Shown here: positions 25,625 to 32,138 of the stretch, one piece after another
How the letters are laid out: the number at the start of each line of letters is the position of its first letter
How positions within the stretch are numbered: the first letter of the stretch is position 1
Assembly: GCF_001431485.1 (NCBI RefSeq)
Contig: NZ_LDJM01000047.1
Span: 1-35,418 of the forward strand
DNA length: 35,418 nucleotides
Direction of reading: 5' to 3'
From: Stenotrophomonas ginsengisoli
Lineage (GTDB): Bacteria > Pseudomonadota > Gammaproteobacteria > Xanthomonadales > Xanthomonadaceae
Translations under genes and position numbers: made by a program
The notes under the pieces: model-generated
Seen by the model: the letters and a program-made list of their open reading frames with translations, nothing else
Database searches by the model: none
Told to the model about the DNA's origin: nothing

Positions 25625-26970
25625 AGGCCACCGTGTCCGACACCCCTGCCCGCACGGGCCGCTGGCAGGGCCTGCGCCCGGCCCCGGCGATGTGGCTGCC
25701 GGCCCTGCTCTGGGCCGGCTGTGGCCTGGCCGTGAACCTGGGCTACCTGCTGCCCCTGGCCTGGTGGCTGGCCGGCGCCGGGCTGGCCGTGCTGCTGGGC
25801 ATCGATGCCTGGCGCCTGGTCGTGCGGGCCAGCCCGCAGGTGCGCCGCCTGCTGCCCGAGGTCTGGGCACTGGCCATCGAACGCGAGGTGGTGCTGGAAA
25901 TCGACGGCTACCGCCGGCAGGCGCTGGAGGTGTTTGACCATCTGCCACCGCACTGGCAGCAGCAGGGCCTGCCGCGACGGCTCACCCTGCAGGCCGGCCA
26001 ATGCAGCCGCCTGCGTTACCGGGCCACCCCGCAGCGGCGTGGCGCCGCCCGCTTTGCCGGGGTCGACCTGCGCCTGTTTTCCGGCCTGCGCCTGTGGACC
26101 CAGCTGCGCCACACCCCGCCACGCCAGCAGGTGCGGGTGTATCCGGATTTCATGCCGCTGACCCGGCTGGCCCTGCACAGCGCCGAGCGTGCCAGCCAGC
26201 TGATCGGCGCCCACATCCAGCGCCGTCGCGGCGAAGGCACCGATTTCCACCAGATGCGCGATTACCGCGTCGGCGACAGCCTGCGCCATGTGGACTGGAA
26301 GGCCACCTCGCGCGTGCGCCGGCTGATCTCGCGCGAATACCAGGACGAGAAGAACCAGCAGCTGGTGCTGCTGCTGGACACCGGCCAGCGCATGCTCGCC
26401 CGCGATGACGGCCGCAACCATTTCGATGACGTGCTCAACGCCTCCCTGCTGCTGGCCTGGCTGGCCCTGCGCCAGGGCGATGCGGTGGCCATGGCCGCCC
26501 ATGGCGGTGAGCAGCGCTGGGTGGCCGGCAAGCGCGGCCCGGGCCATCTGGATACCCTGCTGCGCGCCTGCCACGACCTGCACCCGCAACCGGTGGCCAC
26601 CGACTACCTGGCCGCCGCCAGCGAGCTGAGCGTGCGCCAGCGCCGGCGTTCCCTGGTGGTGGTGCTGACCAATATCCGCGACGAGGACAGCGACGAGCTG
26701 CTGGCCGCGGTGCAACTGCTCAAGCAGCGCCATCTGGTCTGCGTGGCCAGCCTGCACGAGACCGCCCTGCAGGCGATGCTGGCCCCGGACCGCAACAACC
26801 CGCATGGTGGCATCCACGCCGCCGCCGCCGCGCACTACCTGGCCCAGCGTGCCCAGGTCCACGACGCCCTGCGCCGTCACGGGGTGGATGTGCTCGATGT
26901 CACCCCGCAGGCCCTGCCCTCGGCCCTGGTCAACCATTACCTGGCCATCAAGCGCGCCGGCCGCCTGTAG
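25621..26970 (+). CDS. DUF58 domain protein (MoxR partner)
   Basis: The 449-residue protein has two N-terminal membrane helices (residues about 20-65, including WLPALLWAGCGLAVNLGYLL). It continues through a beta-rich region into the DUF58 signature RRGEGTDFHQMRDYRVGDSL followed by HVDWKATSR, and then a VWA-like domain with QQLVLLLDTGQRML at its metal site, where the canonical Ser is only loosely matched. The DUF58 motif is a MoxR-partner hallmark. It ends the six-gene operon; the first good terminator downstream is at 27142-27166. Confidence 0.92.
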   Translation: MKATVSDTPARTGRWQGLRPAPAMWLPALLWAGCGLAVNLGYLLPLAWWLAGAGLAVLLGIDAWRLVVRASPQVRRLLPEVWALAIEREVVLEIDGYRRQALEVFDHLPPHWQQQGLPRRLTLQAGQCSRLRYRATPQRRGAARFAGVDLRLFSGLRLWTQLRHTPPRQQVRVYPDFMPLTRLALHSAERASQLIGAHIQRRRGEGTDFHQMRDYRVGDSLRHVDWKATSRVRRLISREYQDEKNQQLVLLLDTGQRMLARDDGRNHFDDVLNASLLLAWLALRQGDAVAMAAHGGEQRWVAGKRGPGHLDTLLRACHDLHPQPVATDYLAAASELSVRQRRRSLVVVLTNIRDEDSDELLAAVQLLKQRHLVCVASLHETALQAMLAPDRNNPHGGIHAAAAAHYLAQRAQVHDALRRHGVDVLDVTPQALPSALVNHYLAIKRAGRL

Positions 26971-27164
26971 GCCGGCCCTCAAGCCGACCACGCCGGCGCC
27001 GATACTCCAAGGGCCCGAGTGTCAATTTTGTTGCCGTGGTCACACCGGTGTCACCGTCGGCTTACACCCTTGGGCGCATTAATGGGACGCCCCCAGCGTG
27101 GCGGGGCCCCACAACAACATCACGCCCTCTCTCTCCAAGTGGGGCGCCCTCGCGGCGCCCGTTT
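26971..27164. other. Gene-free region downstream of the MoxR/DUF58 operon
   Basis: No protein-coding gene is supported here. It holds an imperfect 18-base palindrome (GGTCACACCGGTGTCACC, 27038-27055), a possible extended -10 element CATTAAT at 27077-27083, and the hairpins of the candidate RNA at 27091-27166. Confidence 0.6.
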
Positions 27165-27166
27165 TT
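27091..27166 (+). ncRNA. Candidate small RNA or structured 3' UTR
   Basis: A first stem pairs GCGTG (27096-27100) with CACGC (27121-27125) and encloses GGGGCCCC. A CU-rich strand, CCCTCTCTCTCC (27125-27136), could base-pair with Shine-Dalgarno sequences. A perfect terminator hairpin with T-tract closes it. A weak -10-like CATTAAT lies just upstream, but no good -35 is visible. It may simply be the 3' UTR of the DUF58 operon. Confidence 0.3.
27142..27166 (+). terminator. Rho-independent terminator
   Basis: GGGCGCC pairs with GGCGCCC across CTCGC, then G and five T residues. It is the first terminator after the DUF58 operon, 172 bases beyond its stop. Confidence 0.88.
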
Positions 27167-27306
27167 ATGCCTGCATTTGGCGCGAAATTTTCCGCATCTG
27201 CCCGTGCATCACCATTTTCCCGCCGCAATGGCGCGTCAACCCAGTGAAGTGGGCAGTCAACAGGCGACGGCCACTGCCGTTGTAGATACCCAGGTCGCCA
27301 CCAGCT
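27165..27306 (-). pseudogene. Coding-like remnant downstream of immunity gene A
   Basis: On the minus strand, in a frame different from the immunity gene, about 45 codons ending in TAA at 27165 read like real protein (GDLGIYNGSGRRLLTAHFTG, then a basic tail). Third codon positions are mostly G or C. There is no start codon or ribosome-binding site of its own. It may be the tail of a gene truncated when the toxin cluster rearranged. I cannot name the family. Confidence 0.3.
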
Positions 27307-28206
27307 TCATCGAAACTGCGGGTAATCGGCCTGCAGCCGGGCCAGGGTCTGGGCCAGCAACGGTGGTGGCTGGTCGGCGTCGGGCAGCTGGCTGATCGCC
27401 GCCCAGGGCGCATCGACCAGGGCGTGGCCGCTGGCAAAGGCTGGCAGGCCATCGCGCTGGCGCAGGGCCTGCACCAGCAGCAGCTCGGCCGGGAATACCC
27501 GGTCAAAGGGCGAGTTGAATTCGTACTCGACCTTGTCGGTGCTGTACCGGCCCCGGGCCAGGTGGAAGGCCACCGCCGGGGCCATGGCCTGCTGGAAGGT
27601 GGCCAGGTCCGTCGTGCGCCAGTGCACCAGCAGGCCTTGATAGGCCTCGATCAGCGGGTTTTCCGGGGTGTAGGTGGTGCCCAAGTCAAAAGCCTGGGCC
27701 AGCAGGGCGATGACAAAGGCATCATGGGTGCCCTTGCCCCAGCGCTTGTGGCGCTCGCTGCCGGGGAAGGCATTGCGCTGCTGCTCGGCCTCGGCATAGG
27801 CCAGCAACAGGGCGGCATTGCCGGCCGCCTCGTCCCACTCACCCAGCAAAGCCGGGCCGATCGCCTTCAGGCTGGTGACAAACTCGTGCAACTGCACCAC
27901 GTCATTACCCTTGGGCGGGTTCATGGCACCAAAGCGGAAGCCCAGTGAACGGTAGGCAATGGCCCAACGCAGCGGTTGCGCCAGTGCAAGCAGATCGCCC
28001 TTGCCGAAAGCATCTATGGCACGGTGACCATGGTAATGCCCTAGTAAATCAAGATCACTGCGTGCAGGAGAAGACAATCGACCTGAACCAACCAACCCCT
28101 GGCGCAACATGCCCATGTAGTAATCCAGGCGACCTTCGACTGCGGCGTTTACCAACCACCGCTCTGATTCCTTGAATACATTCCTGAGAGATTTATCCGG
28201 TTTCAT
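27307..28206 (-). CDS. Putative immunity protein A of the toxin cluster
   Basis: The 299-residue, all-helical protein has no signal peptide and is expected to be cytosolic. It resembles immunity proteins in general layout (compare the Imm49 and DUF1911/PoNi types: two helical halves, conserved Trp/Arg near LRWAIAYRSLGFRFG, acidic helices). I do not commit to one family. It follows a truncated effector tail by about 30 bases, which in this cluster marks the toxin-immunity junction. From about residue 63 to the end it is almost identical to immunity gene B (about seven differences in roughly 237 residues by eye), whereas residues about 14-62 are strongly diverged. The ATG at 28204-28206 with AGGTGAG upstream is chosen over an upstream in-frame start. 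Confidence 0.72.
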   Translation of the reverse strand: MKPDKSLRNVFKESERWLVNAAVEGRLDYYMGMLRQGLVGSGRLSSPARSDLDLLGHYHGHRAIDAFGKGDLLALAQPLRWAIAYRSLGFRFGAMNPPKGNDVVQLHEFVTSLKAIGPALLGEWDEAAGNAALLLAYAEAEQQRNAFPGSERHKRWGKGTHDAFVIALLAQAFDLGTTYTPENPLIEAYQGLLVHWRTTDLATFQQAMAPAVAFHLARGRYSTDKVEYEFNSPFDRVFPAELLLVQALRQRDGLPAFASGHALVDAPWAAISQLPDADQPPPLLAQTLARLQADYPQFR

Positions 28207-28238
28207 TGCCTCACCTGTGTCATGCGATAAACGAAATA

Positions 28239-28478
28239 TCACGCCCCACCGCCGCCATCACCGCCCCCGTCGTCAGCCCCGCCTTCGGGGGGCCGCGGAT
28301 GCAGCAAGGACAACACCGGCCCACGCCGGGCCGGGGCCTCGGTAGCCGCTACCAGCTCAGGTGCAAGTTCCGCCGTCTGCGCCACGGACTGGGCTGTGGT
28401 TGCTTGCATCACTGTCAGCACGTCGCGCCCCTGCTCCGTTGGTACGGCTGCCTTGGGGCTCGGGAAAGGACAGTCAGC
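28239..28478 (-). pseudogene. Orphan effector C-terminal tail (duplicate, truncated)
   Basis: About 79 codons without a start codon, ending at a TGA, closely match the last part of the effector segment at 30004-30555. Both share SVAQT-ELAPELVAATEAP, ARRGPVLSLLHPRPPEGGAD and the terminal GGGDGGGGA. The match fades toward the upstream end (QGRDVLTVMQATTAQ here against QGRNALAAMEASAAQ there), so it derives from a diverged paralogue rather than a fresh copy. It abuts the stop of the membrane protein gene. This is typical orphan toxin debris preceding its immunity gene. Confidence 0.7.
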
Positions 28479-28480
28479 AC

Positions 28481-29062
28481 TTACTGGCGTATCTCGATGC
28501 GCCGATAGCCCTTGTCCGCGCCGTAGCGTTGCCCGCGCTCCTCGACCCGGGCACACAAACGGCCCTCGCCACACATCACCCAATCGGCGTGATTGATCGC
28601 CTGGAAGTAGTCGATTTGCGGTTGCAGGCGGGCCACCTCCTGGCGTGCATGAAACAGCAACCAGGCCCCCGCGGCGGCGGCCAGCAAGCCAGCAAGGCCA
28701 ACTGCCACGGTGGCCACCAGCATCCCGCGTGAGGCTTTGTATGCCAGCTGCTGCTGGGCCTGGGCATAATTCTGGGTGGCAGCCAGCAAGGTTCTGCTGG
28801 CGTTTTGCACGCTCTGTTCAAGGCGTTGTGCGGCCGGGTCAAGTGCACCGGCCAGCGCCTGTTGTGACAGCTGGCTCAGGCGGGGCATGGCCGACTCCAC
28901 CACGCGGTTCACCTCGCCACCAGCACGCTGCACACCCACCTGCAGGGCCTGCATCTGTTGGTTGACGGTATCGCGCATGCGCTCCTCGCGCTGCTGCATC
29001 AGGCCAATCAGCACCAACAGATCCCGCTGGATCTGTTCGGATGTCACGGCTTCATCGGTCAT
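28481..29062 (-). CDS. Membrane-anchored coiled-coil protein in the toxin cluster
   Basis: The 193-residue protein has a long heptad-rich helical N-terminal half (EQIQRDLLVLIGLMQQREER and following, rich in Gln/Ala), one membrane helix (GMLVATVAVGLAGLLAAAAG, residues about 120-142), and a short C-terminal region with two cysteines in VMCGEGRLCARVEERG. Similar proteins are sometimes labelled 'relaxation protein' from distant MobB-like similarity. I see nothing tying it to conjugation here. The ATG at 29060-29062 has GAGGA eight bases upstream, overlapping the stop of immunity gene B (11-base gap), so the two are co-transcribed. It could be a second immunity factor acting at the membrane or an effector accessory protein. 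Confidence 0.65.
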   Translation of the reverse strand: MTDEAVTSEQIQRDLLVLIGLMQQREERMRDTVNQQMQALQVGVQRAGGEVNRVVESAMPRLSQLSQQALAGALDPAAQRLEQSVQNASRTLLAATQNYAQAQQQLAYKASRGMLVATVAVGLAGLLAAAAGAWLLFHARQEVARLQPQIDYFQAINHADWVMCGEGRLCARVEERGQRYGADKGYRRIEIRQ

Positions 29063-29073
29063 GGGCGCATTCC

Positions 29074-29970
29074 TCAACGAAACTGCGGGTAATCGGCCTG
29101 CAGCCGGGCCAGGGTCTGGGCCAGCAGTGGTGGTGGCTGGTCGGCGTCGGGCAGCTGGCTGATCGCCGCCCAGGGCGCATCGACCAGGGCGTGGCCGCTG
29201 GCGAAGGCCGGCAGGCCATCGCGCTGGCGCAGGGCCTGCACCAGCAGCAGCTCGGCCGGGAATACCCGGTCAAAGGGCTCGTCAAATTCGTACTCGACCT
29301 TGTCGGTGCTGTACCGGCCCCGTGCCAGGTGGAAGGCCACCGCCGGGGCCATGGCTTGCTGGAAGATGGCCAGGTCCGTCGTGCGCCAGTTCATCAGCAG
29401 GCCTTGATAGGCCTCGATCAGCGGGTTTTCCGGGGTGTAGGTGGTGCCCAGGTCAAAAGCCTGGGCCAGCAGGGCGATGACAAAGGCATCATGGGTGCCC
29501 TTGCCCCAGCGCTTGTGGCGCCCGCTGCCGGGGAAGGCATTGCGCTGCTGCTCGGCCTCGGCATAGGCCAGCAACAGGGCGGCATTGCCGGCCGCCTCGT
29601 CCCACTCACCCAGCAAGGCCGGGCCAATCGCCTTCAGGCTGGTGACGAACTCGTGCAACTGCACCACGTCATTACCCTTGGGCGGGTTCATGGCACCAAA
29701 GCGGAAGCCCAGCGAGCGGTAGGCAATGGCCCAGCGCAGCGGCTGCGCCAGCGCTTGCAGATCGCCCTTGCCGAAGGCATCGATTGCTACGCTCGCGTAA
29801 CACAAGCCGAGCCAATCAAGTGACAACCGTACGGATCTTTGAACAGGCTTGGCCTGGATGTCCTCTTGCAGGGCTTTGCAGTAGCGATCCACTTTACCGT
29901 CTTCATCTGCATGGATCAGCCAGAGCGTGACTTCCTTGAACACGTTCTTGAGAGATTTATCCGGTTTCAT
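29074..29970 (-). CDS. Putative immunity protein B of the toxin cluster
   Basis: The 298-residue helical protein is the paralogue of immunity gene A and lies 33 bases after the distal effector segment, the expected place for the cognate immunity gene. From about residue 62 onward it is nearly identical to A, and the first 13 residues (MKPDKSLKNVFKE) also match. The block in between is strongly diverged and carries most of the difference, which may set toxin specificity. The DNA identity resumes again upstream of the start codon and through the preceding tail. The ATG at 29968-29970 is used, with AGGTGA a few bases upstream. Confidence 0.72.
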   Translation of the reverse strand: MKPDKSLKNVFKEVTLWLIHADEDGKVDRYCKALQEDIQAKPVQRSVRLSLDWLGLCYASVAIDAFGKGDLQALAQPLRWAIAYRSLGFRFGAMNPPKGNDVVQLHEFVTSLKAIGPALLGEWDEAAGNAALLLAYAEAEQQRNAFPGSGRHKRWGKGTHDAFVIALLAQAFDLGTTYTPENPLIEAYQGLLMNWRTTDLAIFQQAMAPAVAFHLARGRYSTDKVEYEFDEPFDRVFPAELLLVQALRQRDGLPAFASGHALVDAPWAAISQLPDADQPPPLLAQTLARLQADYPQFR

Positions 29971-30003
29971 TGCTTCACCTGGGTCATGCAACAAGAAGAA
30001 GGA

Positions 30004-30555
30004 TCACGCCCCACCGCCGCCATCACCGCCCCCGTCATCAGCCCCGCCTTCGGGGGGCCGCGGATGCAGCAAGGACAACACCGGCCCACGCCGGGCCGGG
30101 GCCTCGGTAGCCGCTACCAGCTCGGGCGCAAGTTCCACCGTCTGCGCCACGGACTGGGCTGCGCTTGCCTCCATGGCCGCCAATGCGTTGCGGCCCTGTT
30201 CCTGCACGGCCAGTGCTTCAGGGGTGGCCATCAGGCGTTTGAGCGCGGCATCAATGGCCAGTTCATTGTGTGAATGAAGGGCAAAAAACACGTCATTCAC
30301 TGCCGGGTCGCCCCGTGCCCCGGACGCTGGCGTGATGCCGGCCTGCGGCTCTGGCGGTGTTTCCAGGCCATTGTTGTTGGGCACCGGACGCCGCTGCGGT
30401 GGCAGCCAGGGCTCCATGTGCTTGTCAATGACCAAGGCGCCGGAGCTGGCGTCGTTGGACAGGTTGACCCGGGCCCAATGAGCTGTAATAGATCCACCAC
30501 CGCGCTCAACCTCTCTTGCTATTGACTCGGCGACACTAGCCATACCCGGCTCCAT
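30004..30555 (-). CDS. Distal effector segment (after in-frame TGA), Gly/Asp-rich tail
   Basis: This 183-codon frame is exactly in phase with the 471-codon effector frame; only eight codons, the first a TGA, lie between. Its early part (ESIAREVERGGGSITAHWAR and the following SNDASSGALVIDKHMEPW) looks like the continuation of a nuclease domain, and the later part is a helical and then Gly/Asp-rich tail (GGADDGGGDGGGGA). The ATG at 30553-30555 has no convincing ribosome-binding site, so independent translation is doubtful. I interpret it as the 3' part of one effector gene spanning 30004-31992 (663 codons) broken by a stop. The tail is duplicated at 28239-28478. Confidence 0.6.
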   Translation of the reverse strand: MEPGMASVAESIAREVERGGGSITAHWARVNLSNDASSGALVIDKHMEPWLPPQRRPVPNNNGLETPPEPQAGITPASGARGDPAVNDVFFALHSHNELAIDAALKRLMATPEALAVQEQGRNALAAMEASAAQSVAQTVELAPELVAATEAPARRGPVLSLLHPRPPEGGADDGGGDGGGGA

Positions 30556-30576
30556 ATTGTGGGGAGCCCAGTGCCC

Positions 30577-31992
30577 TCAATTCGAAGTCGCCTTTTCCAG
30601 CCAGCGTGTAATCATTTCTTCCGGATCACCGCTTTGCCCACGTGCGCGACCATGGGTCGAGGCCTTGACTTCGACAAACTCCAACCCACCGGTTACCGGG
30701 TTGCGGCCGGCAATATCCACACCCCAGCCGGAATTGTTCTGGATCGAATGCAGGTCGGTATAGCCCTGGCGCAGCAGGTCGCGGATGATGATGGCCTCGC
30801 CAAGGTCGCCATAGCGCATCTTCGGGCTCATCGCGGCAACCGGGCCAAGGTTTTTCAGGCTGGCATCCCAAGCCGTTTCGAACGGAACATTGGCAAACGC
30901 GTCCGGGTTGCGTGTGGCCAGGGTGGTCAGTTCCTTGGGCGCCAGCTTGCCGTGTTCAAGCAGCTCATCCAGGTGGCCGGCTGCCCGCGCAGCCTGGACA
31001 AAGGCATTCAACCGCCCGCCTTGCTGGCGGTAGGCATCCATCACCAGGTCCAGGCCTTCGGCGCTCAGCTTCCCTGCCATCCCACCCTTGCCGATGCCCC
31101 CAAGCGCATCGCCAGCAAACTCTCCCAACGCAGCGGCCCCATCGGGGCTGCTTCTGTCCAGGGCATTGGCCAGTTTGGACAGTTTGCCCAGCTTGGCTGC
31201 CGGCATGAGCAGCATGGCGGCCTCGAAGGCAACCACCCCTTCGCCTTTGCCGTGGTACTCCGCCTCCCTGCCCTGCGCAGCCGCGGCAGCTGCCCCCTTC
31301 TGCCAGTTGTCAATGGCACCCAGGGCGGCGGTGCGTACATCATTGAAAGGCTTGGAAGGGTCCTCCAGGGTAGCAGCGGCATAGACCTTGGCCGCACCGA
31401 TAACCACACCACGGAAGTTTTCATCCGTGGCAAAGCGGTAGCCGAGCTTGACGGTGTCAACCACATCAACCACCGCGTCGCCAGCCTGGCTCAATGCGCC
31501 GCGCTGTGCACCGTAACGCTCCTGTACCGCCTCTACTACCTTGCTGCCGGCTGCCTGCAGCGAGGAAGCGGGGTCTGCCCCCAGCTGACGCCGGGCGCTG
31601 GCCAGTGCCTCGCTCAACTGCGCCTGTGCCGAGGCCACGGACTGCTGGATCTGGCTACCGGCATGGGCCAAGGCCTGCCCGGCACGGTCCAGAACCCCTT
31701 GGTCGATACCTGCCTTGTCCAGATCCTGCTTGAAGTTGCCACGATCGGCATCACTGAGCCGGGCACCGATGGCCTGGATCAACGGCGCTGTCTGCACGTT
31801 GCCACTGGCATCACGCCAGGCCGGCGATTGCAGCATGTCGGCAACGACGGCCTGGGTATCCACCCCGCCAACCACCTGGTTGAGCATGACCAAGCGGTCG
31901 GCCTCGTAACCGAGAACGTCCACCTGGCCATCCGCGCCTGTGTTGCGCAGCAAGGCCAAGGCGTGGGCAGCGGGGGTTTGATTGGGACGCAT
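30577..31992 (-). CDS. Polymorphic toxin effector with PD-(D/E)xK-like nuclease domain (5' part)
   Basis: The 471 codons encode a long Ala-rich N-terminal region with no signal peptide, a hydrophobic stretch around residues 240-275 (EGVVAFEAAMLLMPAAKLGK) reminiscent of pre-toxin regions, and a C-terminal nuclease-like domain. The latter has YGDLGEAIIIRDLL (Glu399), GWGVDIAGRN (Asp426) and FVEVKAS (Glu441, Lys443), the spacing expected of PD-(D/E)xK enzymes such as PoNe-type effectors. It would cut nucleic acid in a rival cell; the delivery route (type IV or type VI secretion) is not shown. I looked for a XVIPCD signal and did not recognise one. AAGGAG lies eight bases before the ATG. A TGA at 30577-30579 ends this frame just after the catalytic motifs, while the same frame continues downstream. 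Confidence 0.72.
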   Translation of the reverse strand: MRPNQTPAAHALALLRNTGADGQVDVLGYEADRLVMLNQVVGGVDTQAVVADMLQSPAWRDASGNVQTAPLIQAIGARLSDADRGNFKQDLDKAGIDQGVLDRAGQALAHAGSQIQQSVASAQAQLSEALASARRQLGADPASSLQAAGSKVVEAVQERYGAQRGALSQAGDAVVDVVDTVKLGYRFATDENFRGVVIGAAKVYAAATLEDPSKPFNDVRTAALGAIDNWQKGAAAAAAQGREAEYHGKGEGVVAFEAAMLLMPAAKLGKLSKLANALDRSSPDGAAALGEFAGDALGGIGKGGMAGKLSAEGLDLVMDAYRQQGGRLNAFVQAARAAGHLDELLEHGKLAPKELTTLATRNPDAFANVPFETAWDASLKNLGPVAAMSPKMRYGDLGEAIIIRDLLRQGYTDLHSIQNNSGWGVDIAGRNPVTGGLEFVEVKASTHGRARGQSGDPEEMITRWLEKATSN

Positions 31993-32138
31993 GATGACAA
32001 CTCCTTGTCAAAAATGAGGGCCACAACACCAGCAATGTCACCCTGCCTGCCGAGGACAATGCGCTTGGCAGGGTGTGTGCCCGCGCCTGCAAGCCTCCCT
32101 CTTGCAGATGACGCAGGCCAGGTTTTCGATGCCGCTGA

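Noticed and set aside
27257..27310. A 17-codon peptide overlapping the immunity A stop (ATGA) that resembles a lipoprotein signal ending in Cys.
   Set aside because: A stop codon directly follows the Cys and there is no ribosome-binding site; it looks accidental.
28239..28583. A 114-codon frame covering the orphan tail and the end of the membrane protein gene.
   Set aside because: Its first third is merely the antiphase reading of the membrane protein gene; only the part after 28478 toward 28239 resembles the effector tail.
30004..31992. A type IV secretion XVIPCD signal at the effector C-terminus, common in Xanthomonadaceae antibacterial effectors.
   Set aside because: The conserved motifs I know for that domain (DPxHPDH-like start and Gln-rich end) are not visible, so the delivery route is left open.
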